60,723 nucleotides of DNA from Streptomyces sp. ISL-87 (lineage in GTDB: Bacteria > Actinomycetota > Actinomycetes > Streptomycetales > Streptomycetaceae). Positions 1-8,730 of this stretch are shown here, one piece after another (position 1 is the first letter of the stretch; each line of letters opens with the position of its first letter). A program made the position numbers and the translations under genes. The notes under the pieces are model-generated. The model was not told where the DNA came from and did not search any database. It was given only the letters and a program-made list of their open reading frames with translations. Where the stretch lies: NCBI RefSeq assembly GCF_018614095.1, contig NZ_JAGGOY010000063.1, forward strand, positions 115,128 through 175,850, written 5' to 3'.

Positions 1-66
1 CCTCCGCCTTGCGATGCACCGCACCGGACGCCGCGGCCCGGCAAACCTTTCCGGCCACAGCACTAG
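1..66. mobile_element. Right end of a MITE-like element (partial, cut by window edge)
   Basis: Bases 1-62 match the right third of the complete element at 60481-60665 with only a few differences. They end in the same terminal inverted repeat (reverse complement begins TGCTGTGGCCGGAAAGGTT) followed by CTAG at 63-66, the presumed target duplication. No coding potential is seen. The left end lies outside the window. Confidence 0.8.
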
Positions 67-109
67 CATCCGAGATGATCTTCGTACGACATCAGGAGCG
101 TCCACCTCA

Positions 110-1432
<1,323 letters not shown>

Positions 1433-1553
1433 GCGTGTTCTAAAAGTTGCGCCGGGCGCCCGGAGGGCGCGGCCACCAGGCGTCGCGGGCCAGGCGGGAC
1501 TCTTACAACTTGGTGCGCGATTGCCTGGGGCAACGCGTTCGGGCGGAGCGGGA

Positions 1554-2277
1554 CTATCGGACGTGCTGGGTAAGGCCGAACAGAGCGCCGGTGGGATCGC
1601 GCATGACCACGTCTCTGTTGGAGTCCTGGCGAACTTCGGTCGCACCGAGCTGTCGGGCCCGCTTGACGTCGGCGGTGGGTCTGTTGCTGGCGAAACTGAC
1701 CAGCCAGAGTGATCGCTGCGCCGTTGGTTTCCCTGGCGGCTTGCCGGTGGCGGCGATGGAGTTGTCCGGCAACCGGAACTCGGTGTGCTGGGGGTTGGAG
1801 TTCCAGTGCAGTGCTGGTCGGTAGAAGGCGGCGGCATGCGCGGAGTGGTCAGTGAGAAGGCTGATGCGGGCGAAGGTCCCCGGTTCGTGGTTCAGCTGCA
1901 TGCCGTCATGGGTTCCGGGCTGCCAGAGTGACAGTGGTGCGCCTACGGGGTCGATCGTGACGGCGGCGTGGCCGAGCGTCCCGACTTGGGTTGGTGGCAC
2001 GATGATCTGGGCGCCCAGGTTCGTGAAGCGGGTGGCGGTGGCTTGGACGTCCGACACGGTGACGTTGGTCGTCCAGTAGGGTGCGCCTACGTCCTCGGCC
2101 GGCCCCAGGGCGGCGACGAGATGTCCGCGCAGCTGTACAGAGCCGGTAGCCGTTGGAGTCCGGTTGGGCGACGGTCCAGCCGAACAGCGCGGTGTAAAAC
2201 GCCGTCGTCGTCCCCATATCGGGGGTGCCGAGGTCGATCCAGCTCACGGTGTTCTCGGGGTGCCGCGTGATGTTCAT
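1554..2277 (-). pseudogene. VOC/glyoxalase-family protein, frameshifted
   Basis: Two minus-strand frames together give a complete two-domain vicinal oxygen chelate protein (glyoxalase/bleomycin-resistance type, about 240 aa). The first frame starts MNITRHPENTVSWIDLGTPD with a normal VOC N-terminus (FYTALFGW) and runs to NGYRLCT. The sequel GHLVAALGPAEDVGAPYW lies in another frame and continues to the stop at 1554. One extra base near 2133 explains the break: dropping it restores a typical YRLCTLRGHLVAALGPA. Members bind metal through a His/Glu set and act as lyases, dioxygenases or drug-binding proteins. It could be a real pseudogene or a sequencing error. It lies in the CTAG-flanked cassette, downstream of the YdhR-like gene. 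Confidence 0.75.
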
Positions 2278-2361
2278 CGAGATGACTTTCCGTTGAGGCC
2301 GCCTCGCCCCGGCGGTGGAGCGAGGCGGTGTTCAGAGCCGACTCGGCGGCAACCTGCGGTG

Positions 2362-2670
2362 TCAGGTGTAGTAGGGCGAGTTCAGGTCGAGACTGGCGTC
2401 TTTGACGATGTCGCCGTCGAACAGTCGTGTCGTTGCCGGGGCTCCGGCCCGGCGGGCTTCTTCGGCGAAGGGGCCCTGAGCGAAGGCCAGGGCGTTCTGG
2501 GTGCTGTCGAACTCGTAGAAGCCGCCGAGGGTGTGAGTTCCGATGCCGGACAGCCACGTCTTGCGGATCAGGCCCGGCGCGGTCTTCAGCGCCGCATTGA
2601 TCTGGTGCCAGTCGAACTGATCGAACGGCACTGCTGCCTGGATCTCGGTGTAGAGAAACGTCTTGCCCAT
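2362..2670 (-). CDS. YdhR-like putative monooxygenase (dimeric alpha-beta barrel)
   Basis: A 102-aa protein resembling the YdhR family of small ferredoxin-like alpha/beta-barrel proteins: an N-terminal strand, a DQFDWHQINAALKTAPGLIRKTWL segment and a GGFYEFDSTQNALAFA segment typical of that family. Proposed activity is cofactor-light oxygenation, but the family is poorly characterised. I chose ATG 2670, six bases after GGAGG; a GTG one codon upstream is too close to that site. It is divergent from the TetR gene across about 105 bp with two palindromes, so it is the likely target of that repressor. The frameshifted VOC gene follows 84 bp downstream and was probably co-transcribed. Confidence 0.7.
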   Translation of the reverse strand: MGKTFLYTEIQAAVPFDQFDWHQINAALKTAPGLIRKTWLSGIGTHTLGGFYEFDSTQNALAFAQGPFAEEARRAGAPATTRLFDGDIVKDASLDLNSPYYT

Positions 2671-2709
2671 CACGAACCTCCGGTTTCGGGGGCTGTCCAG
2701 CCCACGCTA

Positions 2710-2760
2710 CTAGTACGTACGTCCTAGCGAGGTGAGCATGGACTAGGATGGCCGTACTAG
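2710..2760. promoter_or_regulatory. Double palindromic operator between YdhR-like gene and TetR gene
   Basis: Two 18-bp palindromes: CTAGTACGTACGTCCTAG at 2710-2727 (16 of 18 symmetric) and CTAGGATGGCCGTACTAG at 2743-2760 (14 of 18). Each is close to the reverse complement of the other. Their centres are 33 bp apart, about three helical turns, so two bound TetR dimers would sit on the same DNA face. The second ends 15 bases before the TetR start codon. Confidence 0.65.
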
Positions 2761-2775
2761 TCAAGGGGGGTCGCG

Positions 2776-3348
2776 ATGGCCGCAGACACGAAGTCCCGCA
2801 TGATCAGCGCAGCAATCGGACTGCTGCAGCGCCACGGCCTGGCCGCGATGTCCTTCACCGACGTCCTGGCCGAGAGTGGTGCCGCGCGCGGAGCGATCTA
2901 TCACCATTTTCCGGGCGGCAAACAGCAACTCGCACTCGAAGCCGCCCGCCGCAACGCAGAAGACGTCCGCAGCGACCTGCACGAACTGCCGGCCCGCACG
3001 CCACGCGAAGTCGTGGAGGCGTTCCTTGGCAGCGTCCGCCCCGTGGTGCAGGCGTCCGCCGGGGGCGGCGGCTGCGCAATCGCGGCGGTCACCATCGACG
3101 GCGGTGCGGCCATTGCCGACCAGAGCAGCCTGCGCACTGTCGCGGCCGAAGCATTCACCGGATGGGGCGGCGAGCTCGCCGGAAAACTCACCCACGCCGG
3201 AATGAGCCCGTCCCAGGCCGCTGATCTGGCCACCCTTATGATCGTCACACTCGAAGGAGCCCACATCCTGTGTCGCGCTGCAGGCAGCATCGCCCCTTTC
3301 GACAGAGCTGCTGCGGCCCTGCTCTCCGGCCTCCCGAGCTCGGGTTGA
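2776..3348 (+). CDS. TetR/AcrR-family repressor (LmrA/YxaF-like)
   Basis: 190-aa repressor. The N-terminal helix-turn-helix is clear (MISAAIGLLQRHGLAAMSF, then SGAARGAIYHHFPGGKQQL, residues about 9-50). The C-terminal ligand domain has the GGCAIAAVTIDG segment typical of the LmrA/YxaF subgroup, whose members control exporters or detoxifying oxygenases. Start ATG 2776 follows a G-rich site AGGGGGG. The divergent double operator suggests it represses itself and the YdhR-like/VOC unit. The inducer is unknown. After the stop, about 180 bp up to the cassette end hold no convincing gene. Confidence 0.85.
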   Translation: MAADTKSRMISAAIGLLQRHGLAAMSFTDVLAESGAARGAIYHHFPGGKQQLALEAARRNAEDVRSDLHELPARTPREVVEAFLGSVRPVVQASAGGGGCAIAAVTIDGGAAIADQSSLRTVAAEAFTGWGGELAGKLTHAGMSPSQAADLATLMIVTLEGAHILCRAAGSIAPFDRAAAALLSGLPSSG

Positions 3349-3527
3349 ACCGGTGCCGGAACACAACAACGTGGCGAACTGACACGATCAGGCTTCTTTC
3401 GACGAGACCTACGCGGCAGTCGCCGCCCTGGTCTCCGACCGCGCCGCCGAGAGGTGAGCACCCATCAGACAACCCGCCAGGCCAACACGCCCCGACCTCA
3501 TTCGTACACAAGGCCGTTAAAACACGC

Positions 3528-4721
3528 CTAGAGGAACGTGCGGCCCTCACCCCGGTAGGTCGGGGCGGTGGCCGTCACCCGGTCGTCCTCGATGAGGTGC
3601 AACACGTCGAAACGCTCGCACAGTTCACCGGCCTTGGCGTGGCGGAACCACACCCGGTCACCGATCATCAGATCATCGGCCGGGCTGCCGAGGAGCGGGG
3701 TCTGCACCTCGCCCGCGCCCTCCTGCGGGTCGTAGCGCAGGCCCTGGGGGAGATATGGCACGGGGAGCCGGTCCGCACCGGCCGCCCCGGAGGCGGGATA
3801 CCCGCCGCCGAGCACGGTGACGACCCCCACGCCGGGCCTGCGCACCACCGGCTGGGCGAACAGAGCGGCCGGACGGCCCTGGAACGACGTGTAGTTGTCG
3901 AACAGCCGCGGCACATAGAGCCCCGATCCGGCGGCGATCTCCGTGACCGCGTCCTCGGCGGCCGTCTGCTGGACACTGCCGGTGCCGCCGCCGTTGACGA
4001 ACTCCAGATCCGGGACCACGGCGCGGACCGCCCGTACGGCCTCGGCGCGGCGGGCCGCCAGCTCCTTGCGGGCCGCGCTCTGCATGAGCCGGATCGCGCG
4101 CGAGCGGAACGGCCGCCCGGCGAGGGAGTCACCGACACCGGCGACATGCCCCTCGTAGCCCATCAGCCCCACGACACGGAACCCCGGCCGGGCCGACACC
4201 GCCCGGGCCAGCTCCGCGAGTTGCCGGGGCTCACGCAGCGGCGAACGCCGGGCGCCGACGCGCACCCTGCCGCCGAGGAGGTGCAGCGCGGTGTCCAGCT
4301 CCAGGCAGACCCGGATCTCCTGGGTACCGCCGTCCCTCGACCGGTCGATCAGCTTCAGCTGCTCCGCGTCGTCCACCATGACGGTGACGGCGCCGGCCAG
4401 CTTGGGGTCACCCGCGAGCTCGGCGAATCCGGCGCGGTCGGCGGAGGGGTAGGCGAGCAGGACGTCCTCGAACCCGGACCGGGCGAGCCAGATGCTCTCG
4501 CCGAGGGTGTAGGACATGATCCCGGCGAACCCGGGCCGGGCCAGTACCCGTTCGAGGAGTACGCGGCACCGGACGGACTTGCTGGCCACGCGGATCGGCT
4601 TGCCGGCGGCGCGGCGGACGAGATCGTCGGCGTTGGCGTCGAACGCGTCCAGGTCGACGATGGCCAGCGGCGCGTCGAGGTGGGCGGTGGCCTTGTCGTA
4701 GCGGGCGCGATCGGATGTCAT
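3528..4721 (-). CDS. PLP enzyme of the alanine racemase/D-threonine aldolase fold
   Basis: 397-aa protein with an N-terminal alanine-racemase-type barrel (IVDLDAFDANADDLVRRA, then RVASKSVR with the likely PLP lysine near residue 50). The rest resembles Streptomyces proteins annotated amino acid deaminase/aldolase. Expected chemistry is PLP-dependent racemisation, retro-aldol cleavage or deamination of an amino acid; the substrate cannot be read from sequence. Start ATG 4721 is chosen; an in-frame ATG at 4745 is possible and neither has a strong ribosome site. The TAG stop lies in the CTAG at the cassette junction. Upstream is a 484-bp GC-rich repeat region. Confidence 0.75.
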   Translation of the reverse strand: MTSDRARYDKATAHLDAPLAIVDLDAFDANADDLVRRAAGKPIRVASKSVRCRVLLERVLARPGFAGIMSYTLGESIWLARSGFEDVLLAYPSADRAGFAELAGDPKLAGAVTVMVDDAEQLKLIDRSRDGGTQEIRVCLELDTALHLLGGRVRVGARRSPLREPRQLAELARAVSARPGFRVVGLMGYEGHVAGVGDSLAGRPFRSRAIRLMQSAARKELAARRAEAVRAVRAVVPDLEFVNGGGTGSVQQTAAEDAVTEIAAGSGLYVPRLFDNYTSFQGRPAALFAQPVVRRPGVGVVTVLGGGYPASGAAGADRLPVPYLPQGLRYDPQEGAGEVQTPLLGSPADDLMIGDRVWFRHAKAGELCERFDVLHLIEDDRVTATAPTYRGEGRTFL

Positions 4722-4793
4722 GCGGGCAGCCTGCCATGCCGGCATACCGGTGGGTAGGGGTCGGCCCCTTCCCATGAGTCCGACAAACCCCAC

Positions 4794-5150
4794 CCCCGCC
4801 GCCGCTTGAGGCGACGGGAATACCGCCCAGCGGAACACCCCCGGCCCGGGGGGCAAACCGGCCCGGCAGGGCACCGGCCCGCCGACGCCTGAGGCGAAGG
4901 AACCACCGCCCGGCGGCACGACCCCGGCCCGGGGGGGGGCAAACCCACCCGGCCAGCGCACCGCCCCCGCCGGCGCTTGAGGCGAAGGGGCTACGCCCCG
5001 GCGGCACGACCACGGGCCCGGGGGGCAAACCCGCCCGGCCAGGACACCGCCCCCGCCGGCGCCTGAGGCGAAGGGGGCTACGCCCCGGCGGCACGACCCC
5101 GGCCCGGGGGCCGAACCCACACCCCCCCGCACCGCCCGGCCAGGGCACCG
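4794..5150. repeat. Four imperfect GC-rich tandem repeats, 83-88 bp
   Basis: The 484-bp gap between divergent genes holds four units whose shared GAGGCGA anchor falls at 4808, 4891, 4979 and 5065. Each unit carries a GCC-rich start, CTTGAGGCGAAGG or similar, a small GGGGC/GCCCC hairpin, GGCGGCACGAC, a G-run and CCGGCCAGG. No ORF fits. Similar GC-rich repeats are common between Streptomyces genes. The function, if any, is unknown. Confidence 0.8.
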
Positions 5151-5205
5151 GCACACGTAGAGTACGCAAAGGCCGCAGCGTACGAACGGGGGGCGGAGCC
5201 GCCGG

Positions 5206-5955
5206 ATGACGACGTCGACACCGCACGCCGCGGTCCCGGCCGCCCCGCGCCGCCCCGCGCACAAGCGGATCGCGGCCGCCCTGCTGTGCGGTCTGCTCGG
5301 GGCCGGGCTCGCCGGCGGAGGCGCCGTCACCGCCTGGGACGAACACCGCGCGGTGCACCGCCCCTTGGCCGCCGACGCCGCCTACCGCAAGGCCGGCGCG
5401 CTCTGGCGGGCCACCCCCGTGGACACCTTGTTCCCGCCCGTGCTCGCCGGCCCCGCCGCCGGCCCCGGCAAGGCCGACCGGACCTGGACCCGGGTCGCGG
5501 TCGCCCCCGACTCCGACTGCGGACCCGCGCTCAACCCGGACTGGCAGCGCCTGCTGGCCGACGCCGGCTGCACCCGGGTGCTCCGCGCCACCTACACCGA
5601 CGCCACCCGTAGCTCCCTCATCGCCGTCGGACTCGTCTTCACCTCCGCCGACGCCCCCGCCATGGCCGGTCTCCGCGACCACCTCACCGCCCCGCCCGGC
5701 TACGGCTTCACCGACCCGCAGCGCGCCGCCTGGACCGCCTCCGTGCTCCCCGAGGCACCGGTCCTCGTCTACTGCGTCTCGGCGTTCGCCGACGGCCGCC
5801 CCCTGGACGTGCCCGTTCCGGCCGGGGAGGCCATGAAGAAGGACGCCACCGGCGCCGTGGCCCAAGCCGGCCTCGGCCACGAGGCCCAGGCCGTCGCGGA
5901 CCGCATCGCACACGCCGTACGGGCCCTCGCCACCCCGCCGGAGCCCACAAGATGA
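5206..5955 (+). CDS. Conserved hypothetical single-pass membrane protein
   Basis: 249-aa protein with a short basic cytoplasmic N-terminus (RRPAHKR), one membrane segment at about residues 22-42 (IAAALLCGLLGAGLAGGGAV) and an extracellular domain with cysteines at DCGPALNP, AGCTRVL and VYCVS. I do not recognise a named domain. The start ATG follows a GGGGCGGAG-type site. The stop overlaps the start of the mycosin-like protease by 4 bp (ATGA), so the two are translationally coupled and probably work together at the membrane. Confidence 0.75.
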   Translation: MTTSTPHAAVPAAPRRPAHKRIAAALLCGLLGAGLAGGGAVTAWDEHRAVHRPLAADAAYRKAGALWRATPVDTLFPPVLAGPAAGPGKADRTWTRVAVAPDSDCGPALNPDWQRLLADAGCTRVLRATYTDATRSSLIAVGLVFTSADAPAMAGLRDHLTAPPGYGFTDPQRAAWTASVLPEAPVLVYCVSAFADGRPLDVPVPAGEAMKKDATGAVAQAGLGHEAQAVADRIAHAVRALATPPEPTR

Positions 5956-7145
5956 GCAGACGAGCCCAAGCGGCCACCGCCACCGCCCTCGTACTCGCCG
6001 CCCTCCTCGCCGGTACCACCGCGCCCGCCGCCGCCGACACCGCCGACGCCATCCGCGACCGCCAGTGGGGCCTGCTGGCCCTCCGCGCCGAGGAGGCCTG
6101 GGGCACCACCCGGGGTGACGGGATCACCGTCGCCGTCCTCGACACCGGGGTCGACGGCACCCACCCCGACCTCGCCGGCCAGGTCCTCGACGGCGCCGAC
6201 GTCGTCGGCATGGGCGCAGGCCGCGGCGACCGCGCCTGGGCCCGCCACGGCACCGCCATGGCCGGCATCATCGCCGGACGCGGCCACGGCACCAACCGCC
6301 GCCAGGGCATCCTCGGCATCGCCCCCCAGGCGAAGATCCTCCCGGTCCGGGTGATCCTCGAAGAGGGCGACCCGGCCCGGGCCAAGGCCCGCGACAGCAA
6401 GGGCGGCGCCCTCGCCGAAGGCATCCGCTGGGCCGCAGACCACGGCGCCGACGTCATCAACCTGTCCCTCGGTGACGACAGCGACTCCGCCCACCACGAG
6501 GCCGCGGAGGACGAGGCCGTCCAGTACGCCCTCGGCAAGGGCGTGGTCGTCGTCGCCTCCGCCGGCAACAGCGGCAAGGACGGCGACCCCGTCTCCTACC
6601 CGGCCGCCTACCCCGGGGTCATCGCCGTCACCGCCGTCGACCGGCACGGCAAGAAGGCCGACTTCTCCACCCGCCACTGGTACGCCACCGTCAGCGCCCC
6701 CGGTGTCGACGTGGTCATCGCCGACCCCGACCGCTCCTACTACGAGGGCTGGGGCACCAGCGCCGCGGCGGCCTTCGTCTCCGGCGCCGTGGCCCTCGTC
6801 AAGGCCGCGCACCCCGACCTGTCCCCGGCCCAGATCAAGAAGCTGCTGGAGGACACCGCCTCCGACGCCCCGGCCGGCGGCCGCGACGACTCCCGCGGCT
6901 ACGGACTGGTCGATCCCGTCGCCGCCCTCCAGGCCGCCGACGAGCTGCGCCCCGAGCAGCTGGTCCCCGCGCCCGTCGCGGCCGCGCGGCCGTACTTCGG
7001 CCCCGGCCCCGAACCCGTCCGCGCCCCCGAGCGCGGTGCCCGGCTGGGGGCCCCGGTGGCCGCGGCCGCCGGGGTGGCGCTGCTCGCGCTGGCCGCCGTA
7101 CTGGCCCGGCGTCCGCGGCGCCCGCGGCGGGATAGGGTCGGTTAA
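5952..7145 (+). CDS. Mycosin-like subtilisin-family (S8) serine protease, membrane anchored
   Basis: 397-aa secreted protease. A signal peptide covers about residues 1-28. The catalytic triad is visible: Asp in VAVLDTGVDGTHPDL (about residue 63), His in RHGTAMAGI (about 98) and Ser in GTSAAAAFVSGA (about 269). A C-terminal hydrophobic helix (VAAAAGVALLALAAVLA) followed by Arg-rich residues anchors it. This matches type VII secretion mycosins (MycP). No ESX/WXG100 or EccC genes are in the window, so a role in type VII secretion is inference. It is coupled upstream to the membrane protein at 5206 and followed 2 bp later by an SseB-domain gene. Confidence 0.85.
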   Translation: MSRRAQAATATALVLAALLAGTTAPAAADTADAIRDRQWGLLALRAEEAWGTTRGDGITVAVLDTGVDGTHPDLAGQVLDGADVVGMGAGRGDRAWARHGTAMAGIIAGRGHGTNRRQGILGIAPQAKILPVRVILEEGDPARAKARDSKGGALAEGIRWAADHGADVINLSLGDDSDSAHHEAAEDEAVQYALGKGVVVVASAGNSGKDGDPVSYPAAYPGVIAVTAVDRHGKKADFSTRHWYATVSAPGVDVVIADPDRSYYEGWGTSAAAAFVSGAVALVKAAHPDLSPAQIKKLLEDTASDAPAGGRDDSRGYGLVDPVAALQAADELRPEQLVPAPVAAARPYFGPGPEPVRAPERGARLGAPVAAAAGVALLALAAVLARRPRRPRRDRVG

Positions 7146-7147
7146 CT

Positions 7148-7894
7148 GTGGCGAACAAGAACATTCCCGACCCCGGTTTCTCCGACGACGACGGCTCCGC
7201 CGATCCCCGGCTGAGCGCGGCCCTGGCCGCCTGGGCCGAGGACAGAGGCAGGGAGCCGGAGGTGCTGGCGGCCCTCAAGGACGCCCGGCTGCTGGTCCCG
7301 GTCGTCGCCGTCCTCGGCGAGGTCGAGACCGACCCGGAAACCGGGCTCAAGCGCGAGAAGACCAGCGACATGGCCGTCCCCACCCTCCAGGCGGGCGACC
7401 GGCGGGCCCTGCCGGCCTTCACCTCGATCGCCTCGCTCGCGCTCTGGGACCCGGCGGCCCGGCCGGTGGCCGTTCCGCTGCACCAGGCGCTGAAGGCCGC
7501 CGCGCACGAGAAGGCCGACACCGTGGTCCTCGACCTGGCCGGCCCCGTCACGTACCAGCTCACCGGCTCCGCGCTGCTCGCGCTGGCGGAGGGCCGTACG
7601 GACGCCGGCCCGCTGGCCGACCCGGCCGTACGCGAGGCGGTACGGGCCGCCGTGTCCGCGGAGCCCGCCGTACTCCGCGCCCACCTGGGCCCGGCCGGGG
7701 CGGACGCCGACGGCACCCTCGCGATCGTGCTGGCCGCCGACCCGCAGACCGCTCCGGCGGCCGCGCGCCGGGTCGCCGAGGCGCTGGCGGCCGACGAGAC
7801 CCTGCGGGCCCGGCTGGTGCGCGGCCTGAACCTTGCGCTGCTCCCCGCGGACGCCCCGGCCCCGCCCGGCGAGCCCCTTTTCAGCCGCGGATAG
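7148..7894 (+). CDS. SseB-domain protein
   Basis: 248-aa cytoplasmic protein. The central part (LLVPVVAVLGEVE, KTSDMAVPTLQAGDRRALPAFTSIASLALWDPAARPVAV) is the SseB N-terminal domain found in actinobacterial proteins of unknown role. The GTG start at 7148 is 2 bp after the protease stop, so it belongs to the same operon. The C-terminal half is Ala-rich and predicted helical. The biochemical function is not established. A strong bidirectional terminator follows. Confidence 0.75.
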   Translation: MANKNIPDPGFSDDDGSADPRLSAALAAWAEDRGREPEVLAALKDARLLVPVVAVLGEVETDPETGLKREKTSDMAVPTLQAGDRRALPAFTSIASLALWDPAARPVAVPLHQALKAAAHEKADTVVLDLAGPVTYQLTGSALLALAEGRTDAGPLADPAVREAVRAAVSAEPAVLRAHLGPAGADADGTLAIVLAADPQTAPAAARRVAEALAADETLRARLVRGLNLALLPADAPAPPGEPLFSRG

Positions 7895-7922
7895 CCCCCT
7901 TTCCAGCGGATGGAAGGGGGCG

Positions 7923-7965
7923 GACGCGAAGGAGGCCGGGGCAGTGCCCCGGCCTCCTTCGCGTC
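7923..7965. terminator. Bidirectional hairpin terminator
   Basis: A 43-base perfect inverted repeat (21-base arms around one G; start GACGCGAAGGAGGCC) sits between convergent sseB-like and DUF1844 genes. A weaker hairpin (CCCCCTTTCC/GGAAGGGGG) lies just before it at about 7897-7920. Confidence 0.9.
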
Positions 7966-8002
7966 GCCGCTGTGATCACATGTACGCCTTACGTGTACGG
8001 CC

Positions 8003-8383
8003 TTACGCGTACACCGGGCCCGTGAACTTCTCGCCCGGGCCCTGACCCGGCTCGTCCGGCACGATCGAGGCTTCGCGGAAGGCCAGCTGAAGGGACTTCA
8101 GGCCGTCGCGGAGCGGGGCCGCGTGGAAGGAGCTGATCTCGGTGGCGCTCGCCGTGACCAGGCCGGCCAGGGCTGTGATCAGCTTGCGGGCCTCGTCGAG
8201 GTCCTTGTGCTCGGAGTCCGGCTTGTCCAGGCCCAGGTTGACCGCCGCGGCGCTCAGCAGGTGCACGGCCACCGTGGTGATCACCTCGACGGCGGGCACG
8301 TCCGCGATGTCGCGGGTCATCTCGTCGTAGTCGGGGGCCGTGGCGGAATCGGAGGTGTCAATGGGGGGCGTCGCGTCAGTCAT
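8003..8383 (-). CDS. DUF1844 protein
   Basis: 126-aa protein of the DUF1844 family, recognised from MTRDIADVPAVEVITTVAVHLLSAAAVNLGL followed by a helical DLDEARKLITALAGLV segment. The family is conserved in actinobacteria next to infC and has no assigned biochemical role. ATG 8383 is in line with the conserved start. It is transcribed away from the infC leader; the roughly 45 bp between its start and the infC promoter must hold its own promoter. Confidence 0.85.
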   Translation of the reverse strand: MTDATPPIDTSDSATAPDYDEMTRDIADVPAVEVITTVAVHLLSAAAVNLGLDKPDSEHKDLDEARKLITALAGLVTASATEISSFHAAPLRDGLKSLQLAFREASIVPDEPGQGPGEKFTGPVYA

Positions 8384-8423
8384 GCGTCACACGATATGCC
8401 GTGCGGTGGCCTTGCAACGCGGG

Positions 8424-8432
8424 TGCTAGTAT
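8424..8432 (+). promoter_or_regulatory. Candidate extended -10 promoter for infC operon
   Basis: TGCTAGTAT at 8424-8432 is an extended -10 element (TGn plus TAGTAT). No good -35 is seen at the right distance. It would place the transcript start near 8440, giving a leader of about 290 nt before infC. Confidence 0.45.
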
Positions 8433-8439
8433 GTACTTC

Positions 8440-8700
8440 GACCGGCCGGACACTTATGTGCCCGGCCCACAAGTGGAGGCTCCGATCTCCCACCTGACTG
8501 CCCTCCGGGGCGGCGGGTCACCGGTCAGGTGGCATCCATCGTTCCGTACGGACGATGGAAAGCTGCCCGAGTCTGCGCCCCGCGGTTCGCACGCGGCGGT
8601 GCTCCGGTTGTTTTGGAGCCCCTGCCTGTGCCCGGCGGGGCTTTTTTGATTCTCCGCCGCGGTCGGTCTGACGATACAAACGTCAGCGACTGTCTGCCAG
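8440..8700 (+). ncRNA. Structured infC leader with attenuator terminator
   Basis: The untranslated leader ends in a classical intrinsic terminator: stem 8617-8626 (AGCCCCTGCC) with 8634-8642 (GGCGGGGCT), a 7-base loop and a T run at 8642-8647. It lies 89 bases before the infC start, so it is an attenuator and not an end-of-operon site. Upstream repeats such as CACCTGACTGCCC with GTCAGGTGGCAT, and CCATCGTTCCGTACGGACGATGG, can form competing helices. Leader control of infC-rpmI-rplT by L20 is known in Firmicutes; the ligand here is not known. Confidence 0.7.
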
Positions 8701-8730
8701 GCAGCCGTGTGGTGCAACCGAGGAGGATCC

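Noticed and set aside
3349..3467. Frame ending DETYAAVAALVSDRAAER after the TetR gene
   Set aside because: It could be a remnant of a lost gene, but no start or longer similarity supports it, so it is not listed as a gene.
4794..5150. Possible CRISPR array or origin iterons
   Set aside because: Units are contiguous, imperfect and GC-rich, with no unique spacers and no rep gene nearby.
8707..8730. GTG 8707 as the infC start
   Set aside because: It would place the only good ribosome site inside the coding sequence; reported as a finding instead.
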